Shown here in pieces: positions 1-7,600 of a stretch of 64,000 bases of DNA; positions within the stretch are counted from its first letter, which is position 1; every line of letters begins with the position of its first letter. The stretch spans positions 248,001-312,000 of the forward strand of contig NZ_ATXE01000002.1 of assembly GCF_000421525.1 (NCBI RefSeq), given 5' to 3'. The translations under genes were made by a program, and so were the position numbers. Origin of the DNA: Aestuariimicrobium kwangyangense DSM 21549. GTDB lineage: Bacteria; Actinomycetota; Actinomycetes; Propionibacteriales; Propionibacteriaceae. The notes beneath the pieces were generated by a model. It was not told the DNA's origin, did not search any database, and saw nothing but the letters and a program-made list of their open reading frames with translations.

Positions 1-264
1 CTGAGCAATGTCAGCCTGGGTGCGCACCGCCAAGCTGTAGCTAGTGCGAAGCGCGTGGTCACCAGCGGACGTGGAACTTTCACCCGTGCAGGGTAGCTTC
101 ACAACGGCTCGCGAGCCACAAGGTTGCGCAGCGAGCGGCTACTCCTGCACTGGGGTACTCGACTGCGAGTCAGTTGGTCAGCGTTTCTGAGGGCAGGGAT
201 GCGGACGTGCGCGGGGTTCGGAGGGAGACACCCAACAGGTGCTCCGTGTGCGCGAGCTGACATA
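1..264. other. left edge, no gene recognised
   Basis: I see no convincing gene. The open frames on both strands are short and compositionally unlike neighbouring proteins. The stretch leads into a dyad and a strong ribosome-binding site near 265–296, so it may be the upstream part of a decayed mobile element. Confidence 0.4.
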
Positions 265-282
265 ATGTCGCTTATCGGACAT
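265..282. repeat. 18-bp dyad upstream of a strong RBS
   Basis: ATGTC and GACAT form inverted arms around an 8-base centre (GCTTATCG). The dyad sits about 6 bases before an AGGAGG at 289–294. Such a dyad could be an operator or a serine-recombinase crossover (res-like) site. A truncated serine recombinase lies nearby at 2824–3036, which makes the second reading attractive but unproven. Confidence 0.35.
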
Positions 283-295
283 AGCCATAGGAGGT

Positions 296-430
296 ATGAG
301 TACTGATGTTGGAGCGACTGAGCCATGCCCGCATCGTGTGTGGATGCAGGGTCACTCTCCAGTTTGTCCTCATCGGTTCTCTTGCGGGACGCTCCTACAG
401 CGGGATGCCCCTCGATGCTGGCCTCTCTAG
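296..430 (+). pseudogene. 44-codon ORF with strong RBS, probably a truncated gene
   Basis: An AGGAGG at 289–294 directly precedes ATG at 296. The frame starts MSTDVGATEP and ends at TAG 428–430. The first ten residues look natural. The remainder is rich in Cys, His, Arg and Pro, as expected of out-of-frame translation. I read it as the preserved start of a gene whose body was lost by a frameshift or deletion. The product is not recognised. Confidence 0.3.
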
Positions 431-650
431 GTCAGGCGTTCGTTAACGGCCAACAGGTAGTAGAGAGCATGAGTGCGAGCCGCTGCCCTCTTCTTCATTG
501 CTTCCTGGGCAGCTGGGGTCAGTGGGGGCTCCAAGGAAGGCAGCTCCCATGGCCAACGTCGCCGGTTGGATGAGCTCAGCGACAGCACCATCGCCAAATT
601 GGTGGTGCCACAACTAGGCGCAGACGGAGGCGGCACTGACCCGGTGCGGT
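431..650. other. intergenic, nothing recognised
   Basis: I see no convincing coding region or structured element between the truncated ORF and the end of the first minus-strand operon. Confidence 0.3.
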
Positions 651-800
651 TCAGGCGGTGGTGGTGGCAGTGTTGAGGCGGAGGTCGCCTCCGATGAGTT
701 CGGCGTAGCCAGAGGTGGTAGTTTGCCCCGTGCCCATGTCGACGAAATCGGTCTGGGTCCCGGAGTGCGTGCAGCAGTCCCCCCCGAACCTTCCCGTCAT
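651..800 (-). CDS. 49-aa small protein, translationally coupled
   Basis: The ATG at 800 overlaps the TGA of the upstream gene as ATGA, the signature of translational coupling. The 49-residue product begins MTGRFGGDCC, is rich in Gly and Thr, and ends in a Thr/Ala-rich tail. It has no signal peptide or membrane segment. The function is unknown. It could be a small immunity or leader protein, or the leftover 5' end of a longer gene. The overlap is the main evidence that it is translated. Confidence 0.45.
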   Translation of the reverse strand: MTGRFGGDCCTHSGTQTDFVDMGTGQTTTSGYAELIGGDLRLNTATTTA

Positions 801-1246
801 CTGCGTTGTAGGTATAGCAACCGACCCGTATCACCCAATGAATAGCGGGTGAACCTTCGCTTAACCTCTACACGTATTGGTCTCGAAAGTTGCGCCTCAA
901 GCCAAGCGCTGGCCACTGCAAAACAAAGATCCACAGAGTAGTCTCCCCCACCCAAGAGCGCGCTGTCTTCCTCGGAGAAGTCATCCATCAGATGTCCGGT
1001 ACTCCAATTGCACGCAAGTCTCGTGGGTGAGCCGATTGGCCATAGCGCGATCTCAAGAGAGATGAAATTGGTTGACAACCCGGGAAGTTGCACATGATAC
1101 AGGTATGGCACCAGCAATTCCGAACCGAAAGTGGTTGTGTGCTCCGCTGAAACACCGAACCGGTCCAGCTCGATCTCCGCGAGTAGGCTGGCAAGAGAGG
1201 ACTCGTCTGGAGTCCGTGGGGGACTTCCTTGGAACCACGTATTCAT
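797..1246 (-). CDS. hypothetical protein, second gene of a coupled operon
   Basis: This 149-residue protein is soluble, has mixed hydrophobic and charged segments and ends in an Arg-rich tail (YLQRR). I recognise no domain. It starts at ATG 1246, one base after the TGA (1250–1248) of the upstream membrane-protein gene. Its own stop overlaps the ATG of the 49-residue gene. The tight packing indicates one transcript of at least three genes. The size, position and lack of catalytic motifs would fit an immunity protein; that is inference from the surrounding locus. Confidence 0.55.
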   Translation of the reverse strand: MNTWFQGSPPRTPDESSLASLLAEIELDRFGVSAEHTTTFGSELLVPYLYHVQLPGLSTNFISLEIALWPIGSPTRLACNWSTGHLMDDFSEEDSALLGGGDYSVDLCFAVASAWLEAQLSRPIRVEVKRRFTRYSLGDTGRLLYLQRR

Positions 1247-1247
1247 T

Positions 1248-1583
1248 TCATCTCAGCCTTGAGCCATTGGAGAGGTGGAGATCAGCGACTGCCTGACCCC
1301 GCCTCAGACGCGACGTACAGATCCAGTGGATCCACTCGGACACCTGCCAGAGGCACGAGATCAGGCCGACCGTAAACATCGTCCACGTTGCCCACTCTTG
1401 GGGATGTTCTCCATCCCCTCCCGCAGCAGGGATGAACACCACCGCAACCATAGCGAGTGCGTATATGACGCCAGACCAGCGGACGAGGACCGTAAAGCGA
1501 TCCTGAGTGCGCACGCCGTAGTAAGTGGTGGCCCGAGCAATCACGCCGGCACCCAGACAGAGTCCGAAAGCGATGACAAACAC
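1248..1583 (-). CDS. small membrane protein
   Basis: The 111-residue protein starts at GTG 1583 behind a purine-rich GGGGGATC. Three hydrophobic segments lie at about residues 1–17, 30–52 and 67–87, separated by short Arg-containing loops, and the tail is basic. It is predicted to be an inner-membrane protein. It is the first gene of the operon with 797–1246 and 651–800. No family was recognised. Small multi-span membrane proteins recur along this locus (6297, 6992, 8601, 9555, 14635, 17747, 18282). Confidence 0.55.
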   Translation of the reverse strand: MFVIAFGLCLGAGVIARATTYYGVRTQDRFTVLVRWSGVIYALAMVAVVFIPAAGGDGEHPQEWATWTMFTVGLISCLWQVSEWIHWICTSRLRRGQAVADLHLSNGSRLR

Positions 1584-1677
1584 GATCCCCCGCTACTTAA
1601 CAGGGCCCTGTAGCCGAGCACCTATTAACCGTATTTGCCAAGCGCTCATGCGTACTCCCAACGCTCATTCCCGGTCA

Positions 1678-1896
1678 TTACTTGGAGTCGTTCTGCCGTG
1701 TCGGCGATGGAGTGTCCTGGTTGCGCTCAACAATTCCACGCCATACGTAGCCAAGGACAGCCCCAATGCCAATCGCAGTGACTATCCTGCCGGCCCAATA
1801 GTGCCGAAACTGTAAGGAGATAATCATGACGGCAATTATGAAGGCGGCGATAAGAATCTTATTGACGATGGTCGCACGCCGACGGGAGATATGCAT
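1678..1896 (-). CDS. short membrane protein
   Basis: I chose ATG 1896 (MHISRRRATI), which gives 72 residues. A longer frame open to 1986 has an implausible N-terminus. A basic N-terminus is followed by two hydrophobic stretches at about residues 11–25 and 32–47, then a charged, Pro-rich tail. This predicts a small two-span membrane protein with both ends in the cytoplasm. Function unknown. Confidence 0.45.
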   Translation of the reverse strand: MHISRRRATIVNKILIAAFIIAVMIISLQFRHYWAGRIVTAIGIGAVLGYVWRGIVERNQDTPSPTRQNDSK

Positions 1897-1925
1897 GGCA
1901 GAGTCAACTCCTGGCACTCGTGTAG

Positions 1926-2240
1926 CTAGAAGTGTACATGGAATGGATCCTTCGAAGTAGCTGACAAGCGAAGGTGCATAGCCCAACTTACCGGTCGTAC
2001 CCCCGGGGGTCTCGTGAATCTGGACCGGGCGTCAGGGTCGAGCTCAGCGAAGGTGGTCAGATCGATGATGGTGAAGCTGCGTGGGGATTGCTTGGTCCCG
2101 CCGATCGAGTCTGGCCGCGGGCGGGTGCAACCGACACCAAACCGTTGTTCGTTGGTACTCGCTGGTGCCCGTTCATCCATGAGCCGGTACAAGCCGGGCC
2201 GGTCATCGGACCAAATCGTGCGTAGGAGGTTGGGCTCCAT
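1926..2240 (-). pseudogene. fragment related to the C-terminus of the 13787–14446 protein
   Basis: The segment reading GLYRLMDERAPAS matches GLYRFMDEMADAW near the C-terminus of the protein at 13787–14446, and the DNA is also similar. There is no RBS before ATG 2240 and the 5' part of the family is missing. Downstream the frame drifts into unrelated sequence. I read it as a remnant left when a homologous immunity-type gene was recombined or deleted. It lies just downstream of the barstar-like gene. Confidence 0.4.
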
Positions 2241-2305
2241 GGTTGAAGGGTTGGGATGTCTCCGTCAAGGGGCGAACATCACAACTTGGATGCGGACGAA
2301 TGTTG

Positions 2306-2827
2306 TCATCCGGCCGCCCCCCTTGGCCCGTTGCCGCGGTGCAGGACCACCTCCGTCGGTCCAGTTCCAGGCTGGGCACACGCGAGCTTGCCCGCTCGCT
2401 CCATCTCGCGGTTGGCAGAAGCGAGTACCGACTGGAGTCGTTCGTCCTCACCGTCGATCGCGACCACGAACGGCACACGCTGGCTGCGCCAGCGGTCGAC
2501 AATGTTCGGAAGGATCGACACAAAGGTTTCACCGACGGCCGTCGTGCCGACCACCCCCCGCGCAATCACGAGGTACCCCCGAGAGTTTCCGAACCACTCC
2601 AGGTCTGAGATCAAGTCCACCGCGGCATCAAGTCCCACGATCTCGTGGGGAAACATGAACGCCTTCGCCAAATAGTCGACCAGGGCCGATCGGTCCACGA
2701 GCCCCTGGAGATCGAGCTCGATGACTCTCATTCCTCGCTCGCACGCTTCGTCCGCAAGCCTTACAAGTTCAGGGGCGCCCGAGCCGAGGTGGATCACGAA
2801 CGCCCGTGCGATGTCGGCCGTGCTCAT
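2306..2827 (-). CDS. barstar-like immunity protein
   Basis: The 173-residue protein carries a barstar-like core at about residues 33–105. It has a beta strand (VIELDLQG), a helix (RSALVDYLAKAFMFP), a helix (VGLDAAVDLISDLEWF) and a strand (GYLVIARG). This is the order seen in barstar, the inhibitor of the RNase barnase. The family neutralises nuclease toxins by binding them, so this product probably protects against an effector nuclease. Its ATG overlaps the TGA of a truncated serine recombinase (ATGA). No toxin gene is adjacent. The Pro/Gly-rich C-terminal 40 residues are not typical of barstar. Confidence 0.65.
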   Translation of the reverse strand: MSTADIARAFVIHLGSGAPELVRLADEACERGMRVIELDLQGLVDRSALVDYLAKAFMFPHEIVGLDAAVDLISDLEWFGNSRGYLVIARGVVGTTAVGETFVSILPNIVDRWRSQRVPFVVAIDGEDERLQSVLASANREMERAGKLACAQPGTGPTEVVLHRGNGPRGAAG

Positions 2828-3036
2828 GGCCCGATCCGAACCGGCGGATCAGCGTTGTCCCAGCCGGGGCGTGCTTGTTCGAGGAGACCCGCCAGGCCGG
2901 GCCGGTCCTTGGTGGCCCCCGACATCCGTTCCCCTACCAGATGCTCCCCGGACACCCCAGCCTGGCGTAGTGCCTCCACCTGAGGCGCCGGATCCTGGTG
3001 CAGCGTCGACACCCGCGCATCTCCCCACGTCGTCAT
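2824..3036 (-). pseudogene. truncated serine recombinase, N-terminal catalytic part only
   Basis: The frame begins MTTWGDARVSTLHQDP. It aligns with the usual start of small serine recombinases (GYARVST...DQ), with the catalytic Ser at residue 10 in ARVS. Further on come a QVEALRQAGV segment, an SGATKDRPGL segment typical of the family, and then a stop after about 70 residues. The rest of the catalytic domain and the HTH are missing. WGDARVST replaces the common GYARVST. A GGAGG lies 7 bases before ATG 3036. Its stop overlaps the barstar-like start, which suggests the barstar gene replaced the recombinase body. Confidence 0.7.
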
Positions 3037-3196
3037 CGCGTGATCCTCCCTCTCCCTCACACCGGAATCCGAAAGGACCCGCCGTTGATGCCTTTCGTAC
3101 AGAGTAGGTACTCAGCGAGGGTTTCGGACCGAAAGACACACCGGAAAGGCGGATCCCAGGACCAGTCACGCTGCCGATCCGAAACCGATCGTCACT
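3025..3196. repeat. repeat A, copy 1 (recombinase upstream region)
   Basis: This stretch aligns with 8385–8536 with small indels. Shared words include caccggaatc, taggtact, ctgccgatccg and atcgtcac. On the minus strand it contains the leader and first codons of the truncated recombinase. A candidate -10 hexamer TACTCT lies near 3110, and TAGCCT is at the equivalent place in the other copy. It is probably the promoter/leader of a serine recombinase reused in front of different genes. Confidence 0.55.
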
Positions 3197-3275
3197 AGAC
3201 GTCCCGAACGTTGCTGAGAGAATGGGGGACTGGTCCGACTTGGAACATAAATGGGCCGAAGTACGGAGGCAATCG

Positions 3276-3299
3276 GGCTCATCACAGTGGAGGGTGTAG
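3276..3299 (+). repeat. IS left inverted repeat
   Basis: It begins GGCTCATCACAG and pairs with 4687–4710 in inverse orientation. It lies about 100 bp upstream of the transposase start, as expected for ISL3 elements. Confidence 0.8.
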
Positions 3300-3396
3300 A
3301 GGCGGGGTGATCTGGGGCGGCGCGTCGGTCCGCGGTTGAGGGTCGAGGTCTCCCGAAGATGGAAGTTCTCACACTGCCCATCTGGAAGACCTCGAC

Positions 3397-4704
3397 GTGC
3401 CCCACGCTACCTTCGTTCGTCCTGACCTGACCACGTTCGCCCGTGTCGGTGAGCTCGGCCTGGAGGTTGTCGGCCAGCGCCTCGACCCTGCTCGGGCGGT
3501 GTTGGCGTGCCGGGTCGTCGATGATGACCGGTGGTGCCGTCGGTGTGGCGGTGAGGGCATCCCGCGGGGCACTGTGGTCCGGCGCCTGGCCCATGAGCCG
3601 TTCGGGTGGCGCCCCACCCTCCTGGTGGTTACGGTGCGCCGCTACCGGTGTGGTGAGTGCGGTCATGTGTGGCGCCAGGACATGAGCAAGGCCGCCGAAC
3701 CGCGGGCGAAGTTGTCCCGGCGAGCGTTGCGGTGGGCGCTGGAAAGCATCGTGGTCGCCCACCTGACCGTCGCCCGGATCGCCGAAGGCCTCGCGGTGTC
3801 GTGGAACACCGCCAACGATGCCGTCCTGGCCGAGGGCCAACGCGCCCTGATCGATGACCCCAAGCGATTCGACGGCGTCCAGGTGATCGGCGTCGACGAG
3901 CATGTGTGGCGGCACACCCGCAAGGGCGACAAGTACGTGACCGTGGTCATCGACCTCACTCCGGTCAGAGATGACACCGGCCCGGCCCGCTTGTTGGACA
4001 TGGTCGAGGGCCGCTCCAAACAAGCGTTCAAGACCTGGCTCGCCGCCCGCCCGCAGGAGTGGCGCGCCAACGTGGAGGTGGTCGCGATGGACGGGTTCAC
4101 CGGCTTCAAGACCGCCACCACCGAAGAACTCCCCGACGCCACCCCCGTGCTGGATCCGTTCCACGTCGTCCGGCTGGCCGGCGATGCGCTCGACCAGTGC
4201 CGACGCCGCATCCAACAAGACCTGCACGGTCATCGCGGCCGCGCAGCTGATCCGCTGTACCGGGCACGACGGATGCTGCACACCGGCCTGGACCTGCTCA
4301 CCCCCAGGCAGAAGACACGGTTGGAGGCCTTGTTCGCCGGCGATGACCACGTCGAGGTCGAGACCACCTGGGGCATCTACCAGCAGATGATCGCCGCCTA
4401 CCGAGAACCCGACAAGGCCAAGGGCAAGACCCTCATGCAAGCCGTCATCGACGCGATCGGCAGTGGGGTCCCCGGCGCTCTGACCGAGGTCATCACCCTC
4501 GGCCGCACCCTGAGGAAGCGGGCCGCCGACATCCTCGCCTACTTCGACCGACCCGGCACGTCGAACGGGCCCACCGAAGCCCTGAATGGCCGACTCGAAC
4601 ACCTCCGGGGCAGCGCCCTCGGCTTCCGGAACCTCACCCACTACATCGCGCGCAGCCTCCTCGAGACCGGGGGCTTCAGACCCCGACTACACCGTGGATT
4701 GTGA
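3397..4704 (+). CDS. ISL3-family transposase
   Basis: This 435-residue DDE transposase cuts and joins the inverted repeats of its own element. A zinc-ribbon pair lies at C47/C50 and C85/C88 (CRRC and CGEC). An HTH follows at about 105–145. The catalytic acids are probably D167 (GVDEH), D232 (AMDGF) and E394 (GPTEALNGR). The length fits the family. The start is GTG 3397. The gene is full-length and could be active. Its last codons lie inside the right inverted repeat. Confidence 0.92.
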   Translation: MPHATFVRPDLTTFARVGELGLEVVGQRLDPARAVLACRVVDDDRWCRRCGGEGIPRGTVVRRLAHEPFGWRPTLLVVTVRRYRCGECGHVWRQDMSKAAEPRAKLSRRALRWALESIVVAHLTVARIAEGLAVSWNTANDAVLAEGQRALIDDPKRFDGVQVIGVDEHVWRHTRKGDKYVTVVIDLTPVRDDTGPARLLDMVEGRSKQAFKTWLAARPQEWRANVEVVAMDGFTGFKTATTEELPDATPVLDPFHVVRLAGDALDQCRRRIQQDLHGHRGRAADPLYRARRMLHTGLDLLTPRQKTRLEALFAGDDHVEVETTWGIYQQMIAAYREPDKAKGKTLMQAVIDAIGSGVPGALTEVITLGRTLRKRAADILAYFDRPGTSNGPTEALNGRLEHLRGSALGFRNLTHYIARSLLETGGFRPRLHRGL

Positions 4705-4710
4705 AGAGCC
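4687..4710 (-). repeat. IS right inverted repeat
   Basis: Read on the minus strand it begins GGCTCTTCACAA and matches the left repeat at 3276–3299. It contains the TGA of the transposase gene. Confidence 0.8.
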
Positions 4711-5136
4711 TGGAATGGCAAGTCCTTCGGCGGAGTAGTCAGTGTCGGAGACGGCACGGCCTGCCGAGTAGCGGATGCCGCCTGCCACTGCCCTACGGCA
4801 CCCCCATCCTCCGGTGAAGAGGAGATCGATATTGCTGGCGAGTTCCCCGGTGTCGTATACGAGGGAGTCGTTGTCGACACTTGCTGCTTGGTTGCCCTGG
4901 TGCGCGAGTTGATGGCCAAGATCTCGCCAGTCGCTCTGGTTCCACCGACCGAGTCGGGCCCGCGCGGGCGACACCCGACACTGAATCACGCTGGTAGTCG
5001 GTGGTGTAGGGCTTCTCCTCCGCTGCATGCGCGGTGTCGGGTCGACCTTGGGGGTGTCGGTTGGCGGCCGAGCGGATCTTCGGTGCTGGTGGCCCCGGCG
5101 GGTGGAGTCAGGGCCAACGGCTCCTGGTGCGCTCAA
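4711..5136 (-). pseudogene. ORF interrupted by the ISL3 element
   Basis: A minus-strand frame ends exactly at the IS boundary. Its later part (DWRDLGHQLAHQGNQAASVD and onward) looks protein-like; the first 50 residues do not, so the true start is unclear. If the IS is removed exactly, the frame continues for 26 codons to a TAG at 3197–3195. DNA at about 4935–5015 resembles 2085–2165. It is probably an insertionally inactivated gene of the immunity island. The family is not recognised. Confidence 0.4.
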
Positions 5137-5288
5137 ACTCCGCTACCTGCGTGCCCCGTTTTCGGTTCTGGTAGATGTTCGCAGCCGTCGCACGCGCCGA
5201 GGTGGTGTGGGACGCGTTGGCTGTGAGAGGGCATGCGGACCAGCCCGTCATGAAGCGGCGGAACGCTGCGTCCCCCAATCCGCCGCCG
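5137..5288. other. intergenic, nothing recognised
   Basis: This is a short stretch between the interrupted ORF and the lipoprotein gene. No convincing gene or structured element is visible. Confidence 0.3.
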
Positions 5289-5741
5289 TTACCCACAGCC
5301 GAATTTGCCCTTCATGGAGCGCACCGCGGCCTCGGTGTCGACCCCCTGTGCCCAAGCGGCCTCTCCGACCCGCAAGTCGGATGGCACGTCGATCCACTGG
5401 GCAACGTCGTCCTGTTCTGGACCCAGCCAGATGTATACCCCGAGGTAGGTTCCGGGACGCGCATCGGGCATCCTCTCGGCTAAGAACAGTGCCTCCACTG
5501 GTTGCCCTGTAGCTCGCCTGTCGAGAACGAAAGGCGGCCCGTCCTCGACCACTTCTGCGTCGTTGGGTACCTCCTTGAACGCTGCTCGACTGATGGGGAA
5601 ATCGCAGGCACTCTTGGCCACATAGCCTTGGCCGGTGTGCAGCACGTAGACGCTGGGGGAAGGGTCAGAGGGGGCGCAGCCATACGCACAAGCCAGGATT
5701 GCGATGCCTGCAGCCACTGCAATTGGCCGAGTGATCAGCAC
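5289..5741 (-). CDS. putative lipoprotein, last gene of a coupled operon
   Basis: I chose GTG 5741, preceded by GAGAGG at 7 bases and overlapping the upstream stop; this gives 150 residues. A basic start (LITRP) is followed by a hydrophobic stretch and a candidate lipobox ending at a Cys (AILACAYGCAPSD). The product is therefore likely a membrane-anchored exported lipoprotein. The remaining ~120 residues form a soluble domain that I do not recognise. Outer-face immunity proteins are often lipoproteins, which would fit the locus, but this is inference. Confidence 0.55.
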   Translation of the reverse strand: MLITRPIAVAAGIAILACAYGCAPSDPSPSVYVLHTGQGYVAKSACDFPISRAAFKEVPNDAEVVEDGPPFVLDRRATGQPVEALFLAERMPDARPGTYLGVYIWLGPEQDDVAQWIDVPSDLRVGEAAWAQGVDTEAAVRSMKGKFGCG

Positions 5742-6079
5742 AGCGATCCTCTCGCTGGGACATCCGCCAGGGCGGAGTGTGCGGCCGCAGCAGTTGCACG
5801 GATCCCCTGCCATTGGGGGGATTCGAGGTCGGCAAACGTCCAGCCGAGCTGGTCGTTGGAGAGCATGCGGTCAAGTTCTCGACAGGCAGCGGCGGCTTCG
5901 GGCGACGCCTCTTCGACCAGACTCGCGCGCGGTCGATAGAGGTCGTCGAACTCGAGGACAAGCTCATCGACAAGGTCAGTAACACCCAGCGCCTCGAGGT
6001 ACTTGATCTGATCGGGGGCGGACGTAGCGAGTCTGCCGAGCGAGTGGGCAAGCGCCTGAAAGGGTTCCGGCATCGTCAT
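5735..6079 (-). CDS. hypothetical helical protein
   Basis: The start is ATG 6079, overlapping the previous stop as ATGA. The longer upstream frame is ignored. The 114 residues are mostly helical, with repeated Leu/Ala/Glu patterns (QALAHSLGRLA, DELVLEFDDLY, ACRELDRML), and there is no signal or membrane segment. It is the third gene of the 7600–5289 operon, and its stop overlaps the next start by 7 bases. Function unknown; the context suggests an immunity or accessory role. Confidence 0.5.
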   Translation of the reverse strand: MTMPEPFQALAHSLGRLATSAPDQIKYLEALGVTDLVDELVLEFDDLYRPRASLVEEASPEAAAACRELDRMLSNDQLGWTFADLESPQWQGIRATAAAAHSALADVPARGSLC

Positions 6080-6300
6080 CGAATGATCTCTCCCAAGTCG
6101 CCGTTGGGGCCGATGACCCGCCGGTTGGGAGAGGACTCCAGGCAGATCGCGTCGAACTGCCAGCCCGGCACGCAGCCGCCCTCGACGGCCGTGAAGCCCC
6201 TTCGCCGGTCCTCGGACCACGGCCAGCCGCGGCCGCGCTTCAAGGTGAGCTCGACGTATTCGGTCATCTCAACGCCAGGGGTCGGAGGACCGGAGCTCAT
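6076..6300 (-). CDS. 74-aa hypothetical protein
   Basis: ATG 6300 overlaps the TGA of the upstream gene (ATGA), and its own stop overlaps the next ATG in the same way. The protein begins MSSGPPTPGVEMTEYVEL and contains RGRGWPWSEDRRRGF and a Cys-containing central strand. No membrane segment is present. It could begin at the internal ATG 6267, but the overlap favours 6300. No family recognised. Confidence 0.5.
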   Translation of the reverse strand: MSSGPPTPGVEMTEYVELTLKRGRGWPWSEDRRRGFTAVEGGCVPGWQFDAICLESSPNRRVIGPNGDLGEIIR

Positions 6301-6965
6301 CGCCACTTGGTGCGCCATCCGCAATGCCAAAAATGCTGGGACAATCGAATGAAGCGGCACCCCTCGCCAGTAGCCGGAGCCTCAATGTCTGAATCTGTGT
6401 ACCAGATCTCCGCGGTCCGTCCCAGCAAGCTCTTGTCGGTCGCGAAAACGACCCCCGCCCGATCCACCCGTACCTCATCGTCCACTGTGAGACCACCGAG
6501 TCGCGGCGGAAGTGGGATCACATCCCCTTCGCTGGAACTCGAATCAGTATGTTCCTCAACCCACTGTGCCGCGCGAAGATAATCAGACTCGTGTCTGTAG
6601 AACACGGGGGTGGAACGCGGTTCTAGCCCCACTACGACAGGGAAGACGAGTATCGACCAGGCGAGGGCGGCGACAAGGACGGGACGTGAAAGCGAGTTCC
6701 AAGCGAGCTTGCGGGTGAGTGCCGCGCGAAGAATGACTGCTGAGACCGTGACCGTCCAGGCGAGGGTGGTGCGCCAATCCCAGGAGTCGCGCCAGTGGAT
6801 CTCGACGAACGGGTCGACCCACCACAGCGGCGACTCCCCGCGGAGACTCATGAGCCAAGCCAACGCGTGAATGGTCGATGTGGCGAGTGCGAGTCCAAGA
6901 ACGGCGGTGATACAGAGCTTGCAGGCGACGGCTGGTACACCAGTCGTGGTCTTGCTGGGGACCAT
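6297..6965 (-). CDS. membrane-anchored protein, paralogue of 6992–7600
   Basis: I chose ATG 6965, which has GGAGG at 6 bases; earlier in-frame ATGs lie inside the upstream gene. The 222 residues have hydrophobic segments near 16–38, 65–82 and 92–112, and then an extracytoplasmic domain. Architecture and sequence parallel the upstream gene. SPLWWVDPF matches SPLYRADPF, IPLPPRLGGL matches VPIPPGLSHL, and the C-termini are Trp/Cys-rich. It is a tandem duplicate with unknown function. Three further coupled genes follow. Confidence 0.6.
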   Translation of the reverse strand: MVPSKTTTGVPAVACKLCITAVLGLALATSTIHALAWLMSLRGESPLWWVDPFVEIHWRDSWDWRTTLAWTVTVSAVILRAALTRKLAWNSLSRPVLVAALAWSILVFPVVVGLEPRSTPVFYRHESDYLRAAQWVEEHTDSSSSEGDVIPLPPRLGGLTVDDEVRVDRAGVVFATDKSLLGRTAEIWYTDSDIEAPATGEGCRFIRLSQHFWHCGWRTKWR

Positions 6966-6991
6966 GCAGGCCTCCGTGGGCGCGTGAGGTG

Positions 6992-7600
6992 TCACCACGA
7001 GCAGTACCACCATGGCCCTCGAAGATGGACCGGGTACCTGCATGCCACAGTCCGCATGCCGCCCCCCAGCGGCGCTGACCCATTTCGCGAGTACCACACT
7101 CCTTGAGCGTCCTCGTCGCGCCAGTCAGTCAGTGTGGGAAAGAAATACCCCACCTTGTCGACGTCCAAAGTGCCGTCGCCGGACAGGTGGGACAGGCCAG
7201 GGGGAATTGGCACGTGGAGGCCTTCGGTCTCGCCGGACTGCCGCGTGAGTGCGACTGCTTGCTCGTATGCCGTTGCGTTCTGGTAGTACATGGCCCCCGG
7301 TGACGGCTCCGTTCGAACCATCGGCACGAACGCGAGCAGCCACACCAGGGTGACGGGCACAAGCAGCTTCCGACGCCACCTCACCCTTGCCAAGAACCAG
7401 ACACTGAGCGCGAGCGCCACTAGCCACAGCAGCCAGGTCGCCGGGTGGAACACCCCTCGCCATTGAGGCCACAGAAACGGATCTGCGCGGTAGAGCGGCG
7501 AGTCTCCCGCCCCCATCCACGACAAGAACACGTGCAGCGCCGTCGTGCTCAACAGGCACCCCAACAGCAGCGATAGGACGCACCGAAGAAGCCTGCTCAT
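6992..7600 (-). CDS. membrane-anchored protein, first of a tandem paralogous pair
   Basis: This 202-residue protein has an N-terminal hydrophobic segment (residues 7–25), two more spans (about 55–70 and 78–95), and then a ~100-residue domain ending in a Trp/Cys-rich motif (WWYCSW). It shares motifs and layout with the next gene, 27 bp downstream. The ATG at 7600 overlaps the stop of a 22-codon micro-ORF that has a perfect AAGGAGG. Function unknown. Membrane-bound immunity proteins can look like this. Confidence 0.6.
   Translation of the reverse strand: MSRLLRCVLSLLLGCLLSTTALHVFLSWMGAGDSPLYRADPFLWPQWRGVFHPATWLLWLVALALSVWFLARVRWRRKLLVPVTLVWLLAFVPMVRTEPSPGAMYYQNATAYEQAVALTRQSGETEGLHVPIPPGLSHLSGDGTLDVDKVGYFFPTLTDWRDEDAQGVWYSRNGSAPLGGGMRTVACRYPVHLRGPWWYCSW

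Larger units (their letters stand above)
3276..4710 (+). mobile_element. ISL3-family insertion sequence
   Basis: The element is 1435 bp and bounded by imperfect inverted repeats at 3276–3299 and 4687–4710. Both begin GGCTC and end GGTGTAG inward; 19 of 24 positions match by eye. It carries one intact transposase, and the transposase stop lies within the right repeat. The 8-base flanks (ggcaatcg on the left, tggaatgg on the right) are not identical, so the usual 8-bp target duplication is not preserved. Confidence 0.85.

Noticed and set aside
3166-4641. Long minus-strand open frame (491 codons) opposite the transposase
   Set aside because: It is antisense to an intact ISL3 transposase with clear DDE and zinc motifs. 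Long antisense frames are expected at high GC.
3268-4718. 8-bp target-site duplication of the ISL3 element
   Set aside because: The flanks ggcaatcg and tggaatgg share only part of their bases. A perfect duplication is not present.
4935-5512. Plus-strand frames around the IS right flank
   Set aside because: Arg/Cys/Trp-rich translations without homology or start signals. The minus-strand lipoprotein gene is better supported.
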